In this document: piece after piece, positions 13,601-26,800 of the stretch | Numbering within the stretch: position 1 is the first letter of the stretch | How the letters are laid out: each line of letters begins with the position of its first letter | Source: Apostichopus japonicus | Taxonomy: Eukaryota; Echinodermata; Holothuroidea; Aspidochirotida; Stichopodidae | DNA: 64,000 bases | NCBI RefSeq assembly: GCF_037975245.1 | Contig: NC_092568.1 | Span: 41,467,631 to 41,531,630, forward strand | Reading direction: 5' to 3' | Notes under the pieces: model-generated | What the model was told of the DNA's origin: nothing | Databases searched by the model: none | The model's input: the letters and a program-made list of their open reading frames with translations, nothing else | Made by a program: the position numbers and the translations under genes

Positions 13601-14797
13601 TAACTTCGCACACAAAGGTCACACGGGGGTCAACCCATTGACATTTATGATCAGAAGGTACCTTTAACATCTGAAAATAGCATCGAAACTGTAAAAATCC
13701 ACAAAACACAAAAAGGTCACCAGAGGTCACCAGAGGTCAAATTGAGGTCAAGGGTCACACAGATGCGGGTCGACAATTGGATTACATTGAAGCAACTCAC
13801 AACCCTAACGGACAATTTGTTCTCAAGTTATCGCCAAAATACTAGTTTTTTATCATTAATTGACCTTTGGTGACCTTGGATCACATGACCGTTAAGTTTG
13901 AAAATATTCCCCTATACCATTTGCAACTTGTCCAAAAATATCAACCACGTCACACCTTGGAACTGGGAGTTATTGCATTAAATGTCTGAAAATTAACTTT
14001 GACCTCGTATAACTTCGCACACGAAGGTCACACGGGGGTCAACCCATTGACATTTTTGATCGGAAGGTACCTTTGGTATCCAAATCTAGCATCAAAACCA
14101 AACATTTTCTTTTTTGCTCGTTTCCTCCCAAAATAAGCACATTTTTTCTAATGTGACCTTTGACCTTTTGACCTTGGTTTCAGATGTAGTTTAATCTCCT
14201 GATTCCAAAAAACAAAACGACAAGTCTGTGCAACCATCCTAACTCCGACCGAAAAACTTTGACCCCATATAACTTCGCACATAAAGGTCACACGGGGTCA
14301 ACCTATTGACATTTATGTTCAGAAGGTACCTTTGACATCTGAAAATAGCATCAAAACTGTAAAAATCCCCAAAAACATGTAAAGGTCACCAAAGGTCAAA
14401 TTGAGGTCAAGGGTCACCCAGGTGCGGGTCGACAATTGGATTACATTGAAGCAACTCCCAACCCTAACGGACATTTCGTTCTCAAGTTATCGCAAAAATA
14501 CTAGTTTTTTATCATTAATTGACCTTTGTTGACCTTCGATCACATTACCGTTATGTTTGGAAACGATGCCTTACCCCATTCACAACTACTCCCAAAATAT
14601 CAACCATGTCGGACCCTGTCAATGGGAGTTATTGCTGTTTTTAATATATTGGTTTTTGGCATCTAACTGACCTTTGGTGACCTTTGCGGGCACCAAAAAC
14701 AATAGGGATCTTCCTCTTACTATGGGCTATCCACCCAACAAGTTTCATCATGATACATCATTTCCTTATTGAGATATCGTGTACACAAGCCAAGCGT

Positions 14798-14862
<65 letters not shown>

Positions 14863-17800
14863 CAAGTTGAACGCATAGGTTCCTTGCTTTGCAAAAAGCA
14901 AGGAACCAAAAATGTATCATGTTCACAAATCTGTGTCTTGCATAGGCCAGTCTGCAGCAACAGTTATTGAATGTGTAGAGTTGTTGTTTGGATTAACGCA
15001 TATATATACTTGCGCATTTGAAATAAATATTGAAGACATCACCAGATTTTCCAGTGGCAGAAAATAAATTGAATGAAATCCAAGGAACAAATGTTTTAAG
15101 TCACATCTTTAACAGACATAATTATCATCCAGGAGTCGTCCTACCTGTTCTGGATTATTAGGATATTGCTGAGCTGCTAAAGGTTGAACCTGTGGTAACA
15201 AATGTTGATAGATTGCTTCTTTGTATTGTAACCTGGAACAGAGAAAATATCACAAACATGCTGTTAATCCAATCAGCAAAACAAAACACAAAACCAAAAC
15301 CAACAACAACACAATACAAAGATACTTATTACTACATATATTTAAACGATAACAATAACTTCATTAATGAGCTTACTTTTGTTTTTTTGTTTTCATTTCT
15401 AACCAACTTTCAGTCATTTGTAAATGAGGAACATACGCTTGGACAAGTTTAACGACTTACCCTCAATTTAAGAAAGTTTAAATACAACAAAAAAATACAT
15501 CTAGAAATCAGGTATACAGAAATAATTCCTGAAACAGTCTCTGTACTACTGTAACTACAGCTTACATTACCTTACAGGAGAACATATTCACTCCTTGCTA
15601 CAGTAAACTCTCCTGCCCCGGTAACCCTTGTACTTTATATGTAATCAGACATATTTTTGAATAGTTGAAACTTTCTGACACCTTTCCATTTCAGTCTCCC
15701 TTTTAATGTTTACACAGCTATCTCAAAATATTATCTAACATTATGTTCACCAAACAAGATTTGAATTGATTTTTCAAGAAAACACAAATCTGGCTGCATC
15801 CTAAATTATGTTGACCTTGCAGGAGATGCAGATCTAGTGTATACATACTAAAACCAGAATCTACAAATCAAAACTGTAGCAGTACCGGTTTACTATTCCT
15901 CTTAGGAAATACAAAAAAAAAAAAAAAATAAAACATGGGACACACCTAACCAATACACTAGACTTGTATAAATCTTGAAGACTCAATATTAGCATAATAT
16001 AGCCTGACAGATCGATAACTCTCTAGGATCTACTATACAGATCAACCTGTATAATTCATGGGAGATGCCCTCCAGGAGGACTACTACAGTAATAAGCCAC
16101 AACTATTATGACATCACAATCATAATATTACAGCTAGAAACACTTAAGACTATCTACAGATTATCTGCATTTAAAAATAAACATGGAGCAGGGAAAATGA
16201 TAATGTCAAACTGGAGACATCTTTGACAAGAGCATCATGAATGCAATACACTGACGCTTCTATGTGTAAAGATATGGAGAAGGGTCGCTGATGTACCTTT
16301 GCTGCTCCTCTGTTCGCCTCTTCTCCTCCTCTAACCTCCTTGCTTCTTCTTCTTTTCTCTGTCTCTCTAATTCTTCTGCTTCTCTTCTCAATCTCTCTTC
16401 TTCTTCTCTTCTGTAAAGAAGAACCACAGAGGATGAATACTATTCATGTATAGTAAACCTTCCTACGGCTAGAATACCTTAACTGTAGGCTAGCATTGGT
16501 ATGACTTACATTGTATCCAAGTGTACGATTTTGTGCTCTTTTGGGTAATTTTCCGGCATATTGTTCATGTACATTTCCCATTACGGAGGAAGAACCACAG
16601 AGGGTGAATACTATTCATGTACAGTAAACCTTCCTGTGGCAAGAATACTTTAACTGTAGGCTAGCATTGGTATGACTTACATTGTATCCAAGTGTACGAT
16701 TTTGTGCTCTTTTGGGTAATTTTCCGGCATATTGTTCATGTACATTTCCCATTACGGAGGAAGAACCACAGAGGGTGAATACTATTCATGTACAGTAAAC
16801 CTTCCTGTGGCAAGAATACTTTAACTGTAGGCTAGCATTGGTATGACTTACATTATATCTAAGTGTAACATTTTGTGCTCCATTTGGGTAATTATCCGGC
16901 TTATTAGTCAAGTAAAATTCCCCCTTAAGGCAGCTCATTAGTTTCTGTGGTTACGTTTAATTTCAATAATGAAGGAAAAGGCACTTTACTGGTTGACAAA
17001 ATTCATCAGAATCATGGATTATATATATGCACTAATTAACATTAGGAATGTCACTTTGAGAGCGCTTTAGCTTAATTGCAATATTATTCTGAGCAACGAT
17101 ACTCATCAGGTTTGGTAAAACCACAGTAAATTGGTAACCAAATTTATGCAAACAGTTGCTTTAATATTGCTTGAACAAGGACAGCTCTTGGATTGTAACT
17201 TAATATGATATTTTCAGTAATAACATAATTTGATCAGCTAAATATTCACAAATATTCTGATCTTTATTAATTGGAGTACTTATGTCTGCATACTGTAGAT
17301 ACATCCCCCCCCCCCCCTTGCTGATAGTATAGTATTGGCAGTACTCTGTAACAGCAGGGCTAACACTAAAACTCTTAACACTATTCTCCTCTGGATCATT
17401 CCTTGTCGTTTCACTAGCTCGTTATGAATACCTCTATTAACTAACCTTGGTTTCATGGTGTCACTAGCTTGGTATGAATACGTCTGTTAACTAACCTTGG
17501 TTTCGTCATTTCACTAGCTTGTTATGAACACCTCTGTTAACTAACCTTGGTTTCATCGTTTCACTAGCTTGTTATGAATACCTCTGTTAACTAACCTTGG
17601 TATCATCGTTTCACTAGCTTGTTATGAATACCTCTGTTAACTAACCTTGATATCATCGTTTCACTAGCTTGTTATGAATACCTCTGTTAACTAACCTTGG
17701 TTTCAACTGTTTCTTTGTTGTTGGAAGAATTTCTCTTAACTTTCTTCCTATAAGCAGCTGTGTAGGACTGACACTTACGTCAGGAATTTGAGTATTTCTG

Positions 17801-20800
17801 TGTGCAAGCAAGCTTATGCATGGATCAGTAAGCTGCTACTCTAACCCTGTATGGATCCTGTTTGTCAAGTGCTGCCTTTTTTTAGACCTGAACAACTTTA
17901 TCATTTGTACAGTGTCAAGTCAGGAAGATTTAGGGATTCAGGTATATACACTACAATATAACTTGTTCAAGGGCATATTTGCAGAAAAAAGAAACTATTC
18001 CTCCTCCTCCACTCCCCCCCCCCAAAAAAAAAAATATAAGACAAACCCTAATCAATCTGATCAATTTTAAAAGTGCAGTCCTAACCAAGAATCTTGCATG
18101 ATACTGTAGCAACCATTCCAATAATTTCACAAGTTTGTAATTGTATTCTATAGACTGATATATATTCCAGCAACTCATCTCACCGTTTCCTCTCCAGTTC
18201 CTCTTTCTCTCGTCTGTGAGCCTCTACGTAAGGTTTTAATTTACCACACTCTGCATCCAAGAGATGGCAGAATGATTGCATACAACTTTCTTTGGATTTG
18301 TCACCTAATTGCTGCCACTCTCTCCTGAAACAAGTAAAAGAAGAGAAAATTATATATATATGTGTTGTCAGCTACTCTGCATGTTTTAAAAGTCTACTAC
18401 CACTAACATCACATCACTGTAAATGTCACACAGTGATCAATTCAATGCTATAGTACATAATGCACTACAGGTGACACGTGACAGGGACATGTTACTCAGA
18501 GTGAAGAATCAACAATAAGGTCATACTTCACTCAGCATTATTACAGGCTATTCATTAATAATTCAACTCAAAGACACTTAACATGAATTTTGTGTTGAAG
18601 GGCGACAACTGCAGGGATTAATTTACTGTTCAAATTTTATTTAGCAGTTTTGACGGCTCTGAAAATGGTCTCCTATAGAATATTATGGTTCCTCCGTACT
18701 TATGTATGTAAACAGCAATGTACATATTTTATCCTTCTAGAGGAATTTGACCAGTTTGTAAAGCATTTTGTATTTATGTTATTTCATGATGAATTATTTC
18801 CTGATCTCAGTGGTAGTACGTACAGTACTCTACAATGCTACCATGAATTGTATCAAACTGCACTGTAGGTATATATCACAGTTTTAAGGTTCAATGGTAA
18901 TACTAGTATAAGTACTGGCAAGTGAAGCATCTAGTGCACAAAGATATCCCTTTACAGATTTCAATAAAAATGCTATAATTGAGAAAACTATATGCTGGTA
19001 GTAATCTGTGGCACACTGTCCACAACAAGCTCATAGCACCTACATGTACAAGATCTCGGTAGTGACGTTAACATAACTTAATGCAGCGTGTAGGCTTGTC
19101 ATGATTTGATAGGCATTGTACATGTACTGTACAGTAGGCCACTGAGATCAGCGACCTACTTCTAGACAATCATGAAAAGATCTGTTATATTTGTTTACTC
19201 TCTAAGAGCTCTTAAATCCACTTCTTCAATTTCAGTGAATTAATGAAGAACAAACGTCAGCAAGCAGAGTAAATAATAGGAAGAAGTACCATAATGGAAC
19301 ATGCTGGGCAGCTAGTATACAGTAGACTATGGAGCAGAGTAGATGTTAGAAGGATTCCATTACTAAAATTAAAAGTATTTATTTATTGATCACTGTCAAT
19401 GGATAATATGCCCACACCTCATACTCTATCCCTTATCCTAGTACCCTACTTGCCCATTATGTTAGAAGGATTCCATTACTAAAATTAATAGTATTTATTT
19501 ATTGATCACTGTCAATGGATAATATGCTATCACACCTCATACTGTATCTAATATCCTAGTACCCTACTTGCCCATTATGTTAGAAGGATTCCATTACTAA
19601 AATTAATAGTATTTATTTATTTATTTATTGATCACTGTCAATCGATAATATGCTATCACACCTCATACTATATCCCTTATCTAGTATCCTATTTGCCCAT
19701 AACTCCTTTATGTTAGAAGGATTCCATTAGTTACATTAGTATTTATTAATTGATCACTGTCAATGGATAAAATGCTATCACACCTCATACTCTATCCCTT
19801 ATCCTAGTACCCTACTTTACCCATAACTCCTTTTTTTTCCTCCTGGTGTTTAATCAACAACAACAACAACATGTATTGTATAAATGTCACTGGAGAACAC
19901 TGGCGGATCCAAGGGGGGGGCCAAGGGGGGCCATGGCCCCCCCCAAAGGTGAGCCAAAAAGTGTTTCCTAACATCCGCTAAATCATATGATTGGAAATTA
20001 AAAAAATCGAGAGGAATAGCAGTGGTAGACTAGTCTAAACCTTTTCGTTTTCTGGTTTAAAATTAAATGCAGAGCTTCTAACTGACCCGCAATTCGCGGG
20101 AATTAGACCCGCATTCTAACACCCAAACCCGCTGACCCGCACAAGCGTCCGAAAAAAATGCATTGTATTGTCAAGTATACATAAAAAATTTGCATCAAAT
20201 TTTGACTTAGCAACCATCATTTCTTTAGCATTTAGCATAATAGAGTATAAAACCTTAACAGCATCATTTGAACCTCAAATTAGCCTATAATTCTTTTCAT
20301 TGGGACGAGCAGCGAACATTTTTATGCCACGGGAAAGAATGAATTATCACCTACTATTCAATTTATTGATTTTACACACACAAAAATGTTTATTTCTCCG
20401 AAAATTTTGGGTGACAAAAGCCTTTCTAAGTGCCACCATTTTACATGTAGGCATCACCGGGATTCCAAAAAAATTCAAAAGGGGAGGGGTCACCCCCTCC
20501 CCTTATACCCCTCCCCCAGGACGGCGATTCGTGGCATGGACCAGCGTTTGCCTTATCAAGAGTTTGTTTTATAAATATTTTAGAAAATTACACCTGGGAA
20601 ACATTTTTTTTAGAAGTAAATTAACATCACCATTGTACACTTTTGTCGCACCAAATTGCATCTGAGGGCAGTGGCGGCGGAACCGGGGGGCTGACTTGCC
20701 TCATTTCAGCCAGTTCTCCAACATACCCTTACTTAGTGGCGGAGCGTCCATATATACAGACAGGGGGCGGATCCCCCCCCCCCTGACGGACTCAAATGGA

Positions 20801-23800
20801 CTGCTGGCGCCCTTTTCAGCTTTTCACTACTTTTTATTTATTCGCGATTATTGACTATTTTATTGCGCTCTCATATACCTATTGACATTTGTCATATTCT
20901 GTTGGTGTAATTTTCCGACAAAATGGCGACGACACCTATTTATTCTCCGTTCATCTGCAAATTAGCAAGGCCCGGAAAGGGTCATTTCCTGCAATCTAGG
21001 GAGTAGCTTTACTCAAAAATTTTCTGTACGCTCCGCGCCAACCTGTGGTGGCGCTCCGCTTAGATAGTGTCGAGAGCGTCCCACTGCCCTTACTACACTC
21101 AAAAACGTCCTTACGAGTACACTACGAGTAAGAGCTACTCTCTATCGAATATACAAATTACAATGTTTTTATAGACTTTTACGTGGAATCTGAGAAATTG
21201 CAGGCTTGAGACCCATATTTTAGGGCTAGGTATTCTGAGCATAAAACACTCGGGAAGTGCCGTTTTCGGCCATCTGGGGGTTTGAAAAAACCCAAAATTT
21301 TCTTCTACGCTCCGCGCCAACCGATGGTGGCGCTCCGCTTAGATAGTCTCCATACATTAGCCCCCCCCCCAATAATTTTTCCGTTCCGCCGCGCCTGTCT
21401 GTGGGCATTCAGCAATAGAAAATTTTCAAAAGGGGAGGGGGACACCCCCTTCTTAGACCCCTCCCCCATATCACTCTAACGCCATTTTGGCCCCTCCCAA
21501 ACAAAGGTCCTGGATCCGCCAGTGCTGGAGAATCTTCTCTTGACAGTGCTCATCAGATTAAATCTTTTTTTTTTCTAAAAGAAAATATTCTGCAACACCT
21601 CTTCTCTTAAGGGAGTGATGATGAGAATAATGAGAGTTAGGAAAAAACATTCATATTCCTTACCTCCTGTCATTTCCAACGACATCAAAATATCCTACTG
21701 GTGGCGACTGATCTGGGTTGTATTTCCCAAAGTTTATCTGACGGGTGTACGCAACTAGTCTATTCTTGACTTGGTAAGAGATGTGAAAGGCTTTGCCTTC
21801 TTTCTCTGTTGATATGAAAACAAATATATACTTGAAGGATCCATTAAGGCTACATATTATTCATTCACACTGTTAATACAGGTGAGGTACTGGTAGGTAC
21901 TATATATACAGATACAGACCATATGGATCATACAGGGTGCATGGATCACATTACATGGCAACACAACCTGCATGATCCTATAACTGATCAGTATAATATA
22001 TACATATAATAGACTTGTTTACTGTATGATCCCTTCAGACCCTGTATGATCCTTATAGTGAATGCACATACATTTCTGTATGATCCATACACCCTGTATG
22101 AGCTATATAACTGATGTACAATACATATATAAATTTGTACACTGTATGATCCCTTCAGACCCTGTATGATCCTTATAGTGAATGCCCATACAGTTCTATA
22201 TGATCCATACACCCTGTATGAGCCATATAATTAATGTACAAATACTTATAAATTTGTACACTGTATGATCCCTTCAGACCCTGTATGATCCTTATAGTGA
22301 ATGCCATACAGTTCAATATGATCCATACACCCTGTATGAGCCATATAATTAATGTACAAATACTTATAAATTTGTACACTGTATGATCCCTTCAGACCCT
22401 GTATGATCCTTATAGTGAATGCCATACAGTTCTGTATGATCCATACACCCTGTATGAGCTATATAACTGATGTACAATACATATAGATTTGTACATTGTA
22501 TGATCCTTATATAGTTAATGCCCCTAGTGACCTGTAGATCCATACACAATTGCATGAGCCATATAATTAATATACATACATACTGTATTGTAGTGTATGA
22601 TCCCTTCAGATCTGCATGATCCGTACAGACTTGACTGATCCATACACCTATATGATCCATAGACTTAATGGCTCATCCATGATACATAGGAGCCAGTTAA
22701 TAGTAAGACCAATGTGTATCATCTTGAAATAATTATGCAAGGTAATTTAAACACTGGCTTAGAGCTACTGTTTTCTCACAATTATTTAATATGACCTCTG
22801 AGGCTATGGCTTTCAAAATTTTAAAGGTAACAGCATGTCTAGAAATTTCCTTCAGAAGTAAAATCAATTAAAGGCCGAAGTTAAAGTCTCAATACGTATT
22901 TGTTGATGAATTTCGGAAAACAAACTTCCGAAGCAGATTCAATGTTTCTTTTTCTAAATGCACTCTGACCAGGTGAGTTTAATGGAGAAAAGCTGTCGCA
23001 ATAGAAAGAAATTTATTTTCTGTTGCCCTTACTGGCGCGAACAATTTATGGTAAAATCACTGCGACCCTCAATATCAGCACGTTCATCACACAAATGTAA
23101 CCTATATACTCGTATCGTCCACTACTTTGACCCAATTTCACAGAGGAATGTCTGAAAACACCTGTTTATTCCTTGCAATGGAAGGGAATGACACAATTTT
23201 GCAAGCTTCATCGGTAAGACCGAAAGAAAGATACTACTCAAGAGAATTGACCTAACATAGGCTTACCACGAAAGTGAAAGTAAGCCTAGCCTAACTGTCG
23301 TAAACAAAACAGAGAGATTTGATTGGCACATGAGCTGTTGGGCGGGGCTTGCAAATTTTGATTGAAGTTTGAAGAATCTACGGCCTCGTTAAAAAATCTG
23401 GCGAATTTTATTCAGCTCAAAATGTTTAACGACAGATAACTCAATAAAAATAATGATTATTAATATGAAAATTGCATAGAACGGTGTTATTTTCACTGGG
23501 CTTTTAGGGCAGTAAGCTGGAAAGATTGAAGTTAAAAATTGGCAAACACATATTGAGACTTTAAACGATGACATTCAAGGCTAACAACCAATATAAACAA
23601 AAGCTAGGTAAAACTAGATAAGTAGTTATTTGACAAAACCAGGCTGTTAATATACATTGTATACTGTAAAATTAATTACAGGGCTTTCATTGATGTGTGT
23701 GTATCGGCCATGTTTGGCACATTTGAGTGGTAAAAATATACTTCAAAACAGTGAGAGAAAAATGTGCAAACAAACACACCCTTCAGAAATGCCTGAATGC

Positions 23801-26800
23801 ATTTTATGAGGCACCATCATCCCAATACACAGTGAATACATCTTACTCAAATTTATTGACAATATACTCTTTCAAGTCAAATATGTGATGGACTGGAAGT
23901 TGAAGTCAAATACCTCTTTGGGTACTTTCAACAGGATTTCAAAATATAGCAGGCATTGGAGGCAATACTCCCCTCATTGGCAAATATCTTCACGAGAGCG
24001 GAGAGCCTGAATAAGTTTTCCTAAATCTTAAGACTCCTCAGAGCCAGCAAGAGCACTAGGACGGTACAATAAACTACCACATTTGCTTTAAGTGTTTGAT
24101 CAAATGAAATCCTTATTGCCTCCTTCACATGTAGACACTCACTTAGCAAAAGTTGCAGGTGTTTGACATGTAGATAATACACTTGCACTGAAGTTTGAAG
24201 CTTCTCAAGAGGGAATGGTTTTGGAAAGATGGTAATATCAGGTCAATCCAGGGCACATAGAGATCTTTGTAGAACAAATCCTAATGACTGGCACATAAAC
24301 AATATTATGGGTAACTTTAATCAGACTGGCAGCAACTTAATGTTACTCTGCTGTTCGCACATTCTAATTTATGCATCATATATAGTGGATGAATATGAGT
24401 AACCATGGTTACAACAGGATTGGTGTCACATCTTCACTTCCAGTCCTGGCTGAACAGTTAACTGTATTTATCCAAGAACACAATACATCACCTTGCATGA
24501 AAGAAGCTTTTAACGTCTTCCATCACTCTTAAAAGTGCAACTGCGTTATAGAGGCAAAGATCTAAGGACACTGCATAATCATGGTTACATCTGGTTCTAA
24601 CAAGACACGAATACCGAATTAAGTGCTTGGTACCATTTGAAATATGTGCACTTTAATGCAAAATTGCAAATTTGTATCAATTGAGTTGAAAGGACTTCAA
24701 TTCATTAATACAAACAAGGTGATGAAAGTAAACTGCAAAAACATCGCTTCTCAAAATTGACCATTTTTAAATTTCCATTTCTACAATAAATTCAAGTCTG
24801 CACACTGTCAATGGAGTGTTTCACTAATTAAAAGATTGTGCATCTATACCTATCAAATCAATACATTACATTACATTACTGTGTGATGACTGTATGTGTT
24901 ACTGTGTGATGACTGTATGTATTCATTACTGTGTGATGACTGTATATACTGTGTTACTGCACGTCACAGTATCTACTCCAGTTTTAAACCCGGAGATGTT
25001 TCTTCGGAATTGGAGTCAATCAGGGGTCTTTCATCAACTCTAGAAAATGTGAAACTCTGGATGCAATTTAACCGTCTTAAGATGAATGATGAAAAATCTG
25101 AGTTTATCGTTTTCGGAAGCAATCGCCAACTACTGTACCAAAGTGCAATACAGATGTTTTATCCATTGGGGACACTCCCGTCCGTCGTACTGATAGTGTG
25201 AAGCTACTAGGTTTACATGGATGAAACCTTCAATCTCAAACATCATAGTTCCATGAAAGCTTGTGCATCAGCCCTCGCCATGTTTATTCTGAAGAAGATC
25301 CGGAAATATTTGGACAAGTCGACATGTCTCAAAATTGCAAATGCCATGATTTTCTCCCATATGGATTATTGCAATGGTCTTTTATCAACCTCCCGTCCTC
25401 CACACTTCATCCTCTACAAAGGATCCAAAATTACACGGCTAAAATTATTCTCGGCAGATCAAAATATGACAGTGCCTCCGCAGCATTGAAGGAGCTGCAT
25501 ATCCTCCCCGTCAATGTCTGTGCCGAGTACAAGATCCTCCTCATAATTCAGCACCAGCTTATCTGTCTAAGTTGCTGGACTTTAAGACACCTGGTCGTTC
25601 AACACGCTCGTCAAAGGGCGTCCTCCTCAAGGTTCCTTTCAGACGCCGCAAATGTTTCGCAGGCCGCTCTTTCAGCGTTGCTGGCCCCAGACTTTGGAAC
25701 GCTCTCCCCGTCGACACAAGAAATTCGAAGACCATCAGAACTTTTAAAGTTGCTTTGGAGACTCACTTATTTAAGAAATCGTTTTTATAATTGTATTGTT
25801 GAGTGTTTTATAATTGAGTGTTTTAACAGTAATGTTCACTTTACCAAGTGTTACCACCTTAACCTTACTGTGTGATGACTGGCATTGATCAAATCAAAAT
25901 AGAAACCTCCTTCCTGAAACACATCATGTGTGTACAGTACAGCATTTCTGGGTTGTCTAGCCTACTCTGTTGACCTCAAATGACCTTTGACCTACACTAT
26001 ACATTCAAGGTTCTTTTAAAGAGAGTAAGAATGACCTATCATTCATATAAATTTTGTCTAAGGTACAGACCTTGAGATGGATTTTTATGATTTTATCCTC
26101 CATTGACCTGGCCATTAAAGACAATTGTATGTTGTTACTATAGGCAACCCAAGTACAGCAGCTAATCAAAGGACCTTCTACATGTTTTACATACCGTAGC
26201 AAGCATACTATACAGTACATACATCCATTTTTTTTTTTTTCAGAGGTGAGGATTTGAGAAGGGGAAAGAGGATGTAGAAGGAAGCAGGAGGAATGAGAAG
26301 GGAGAAGAAGATATGGAAAGAGCAAGAAGGAGAATAGGAAGATGGAGGGATGGGTGAGGAATGGAGCTAACTCTTGGAAAAATATATACATTACAGTTGC
26401 AAATAATGTAATTTCTTGTCTAGAGAATCCCTGGTATGAAGTCTGACAAAAACAGAAGATTGTATGAATGCATAGATCCTGTCACCTGTCATATATACAA
26501 TTACATTACAATATAAGGAATACGTACTGATACATGAAATGACAACTGCACAAATTAACACAAATCTACACATACTACCTTGTAGTAAATATTTGTATGT
26601 ACATTAAGGCACTATTAGTCCATACTGTGAGAGAATTAAGTGTCACTGTTGATGCTGTGCAAGTATTAATGCAATACAAATGGATACAGCAATATTGCAT
26701 ACTGTGGAGAATAAACAAGCTGGTACTACTACTTTCTCTATTCCACTTCCCCACAGGATTTCCTCAAGTTGACTCTAGTTCCACATGTATACTCTGTATT

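Noticed and set aside
14684-14970. His-Thr and Val-Cys repeat proteins
   Set aside because: Translation of the (CA)n microsatellite in both strands.
20300-20665. 121-codon open frame with Pro-rich middle
   Set aside because: Lies inside the hAT-like element; the Pro-rich part is the translated G/C hairpin. No transposase motif.
25261-25875. 204-codon plus-strand open frame as a host gene
   Set aside because: Its first half is LINE RT sequence and its second half is out of frame with the real RT tail. It is a frameshifted retrotransposon.
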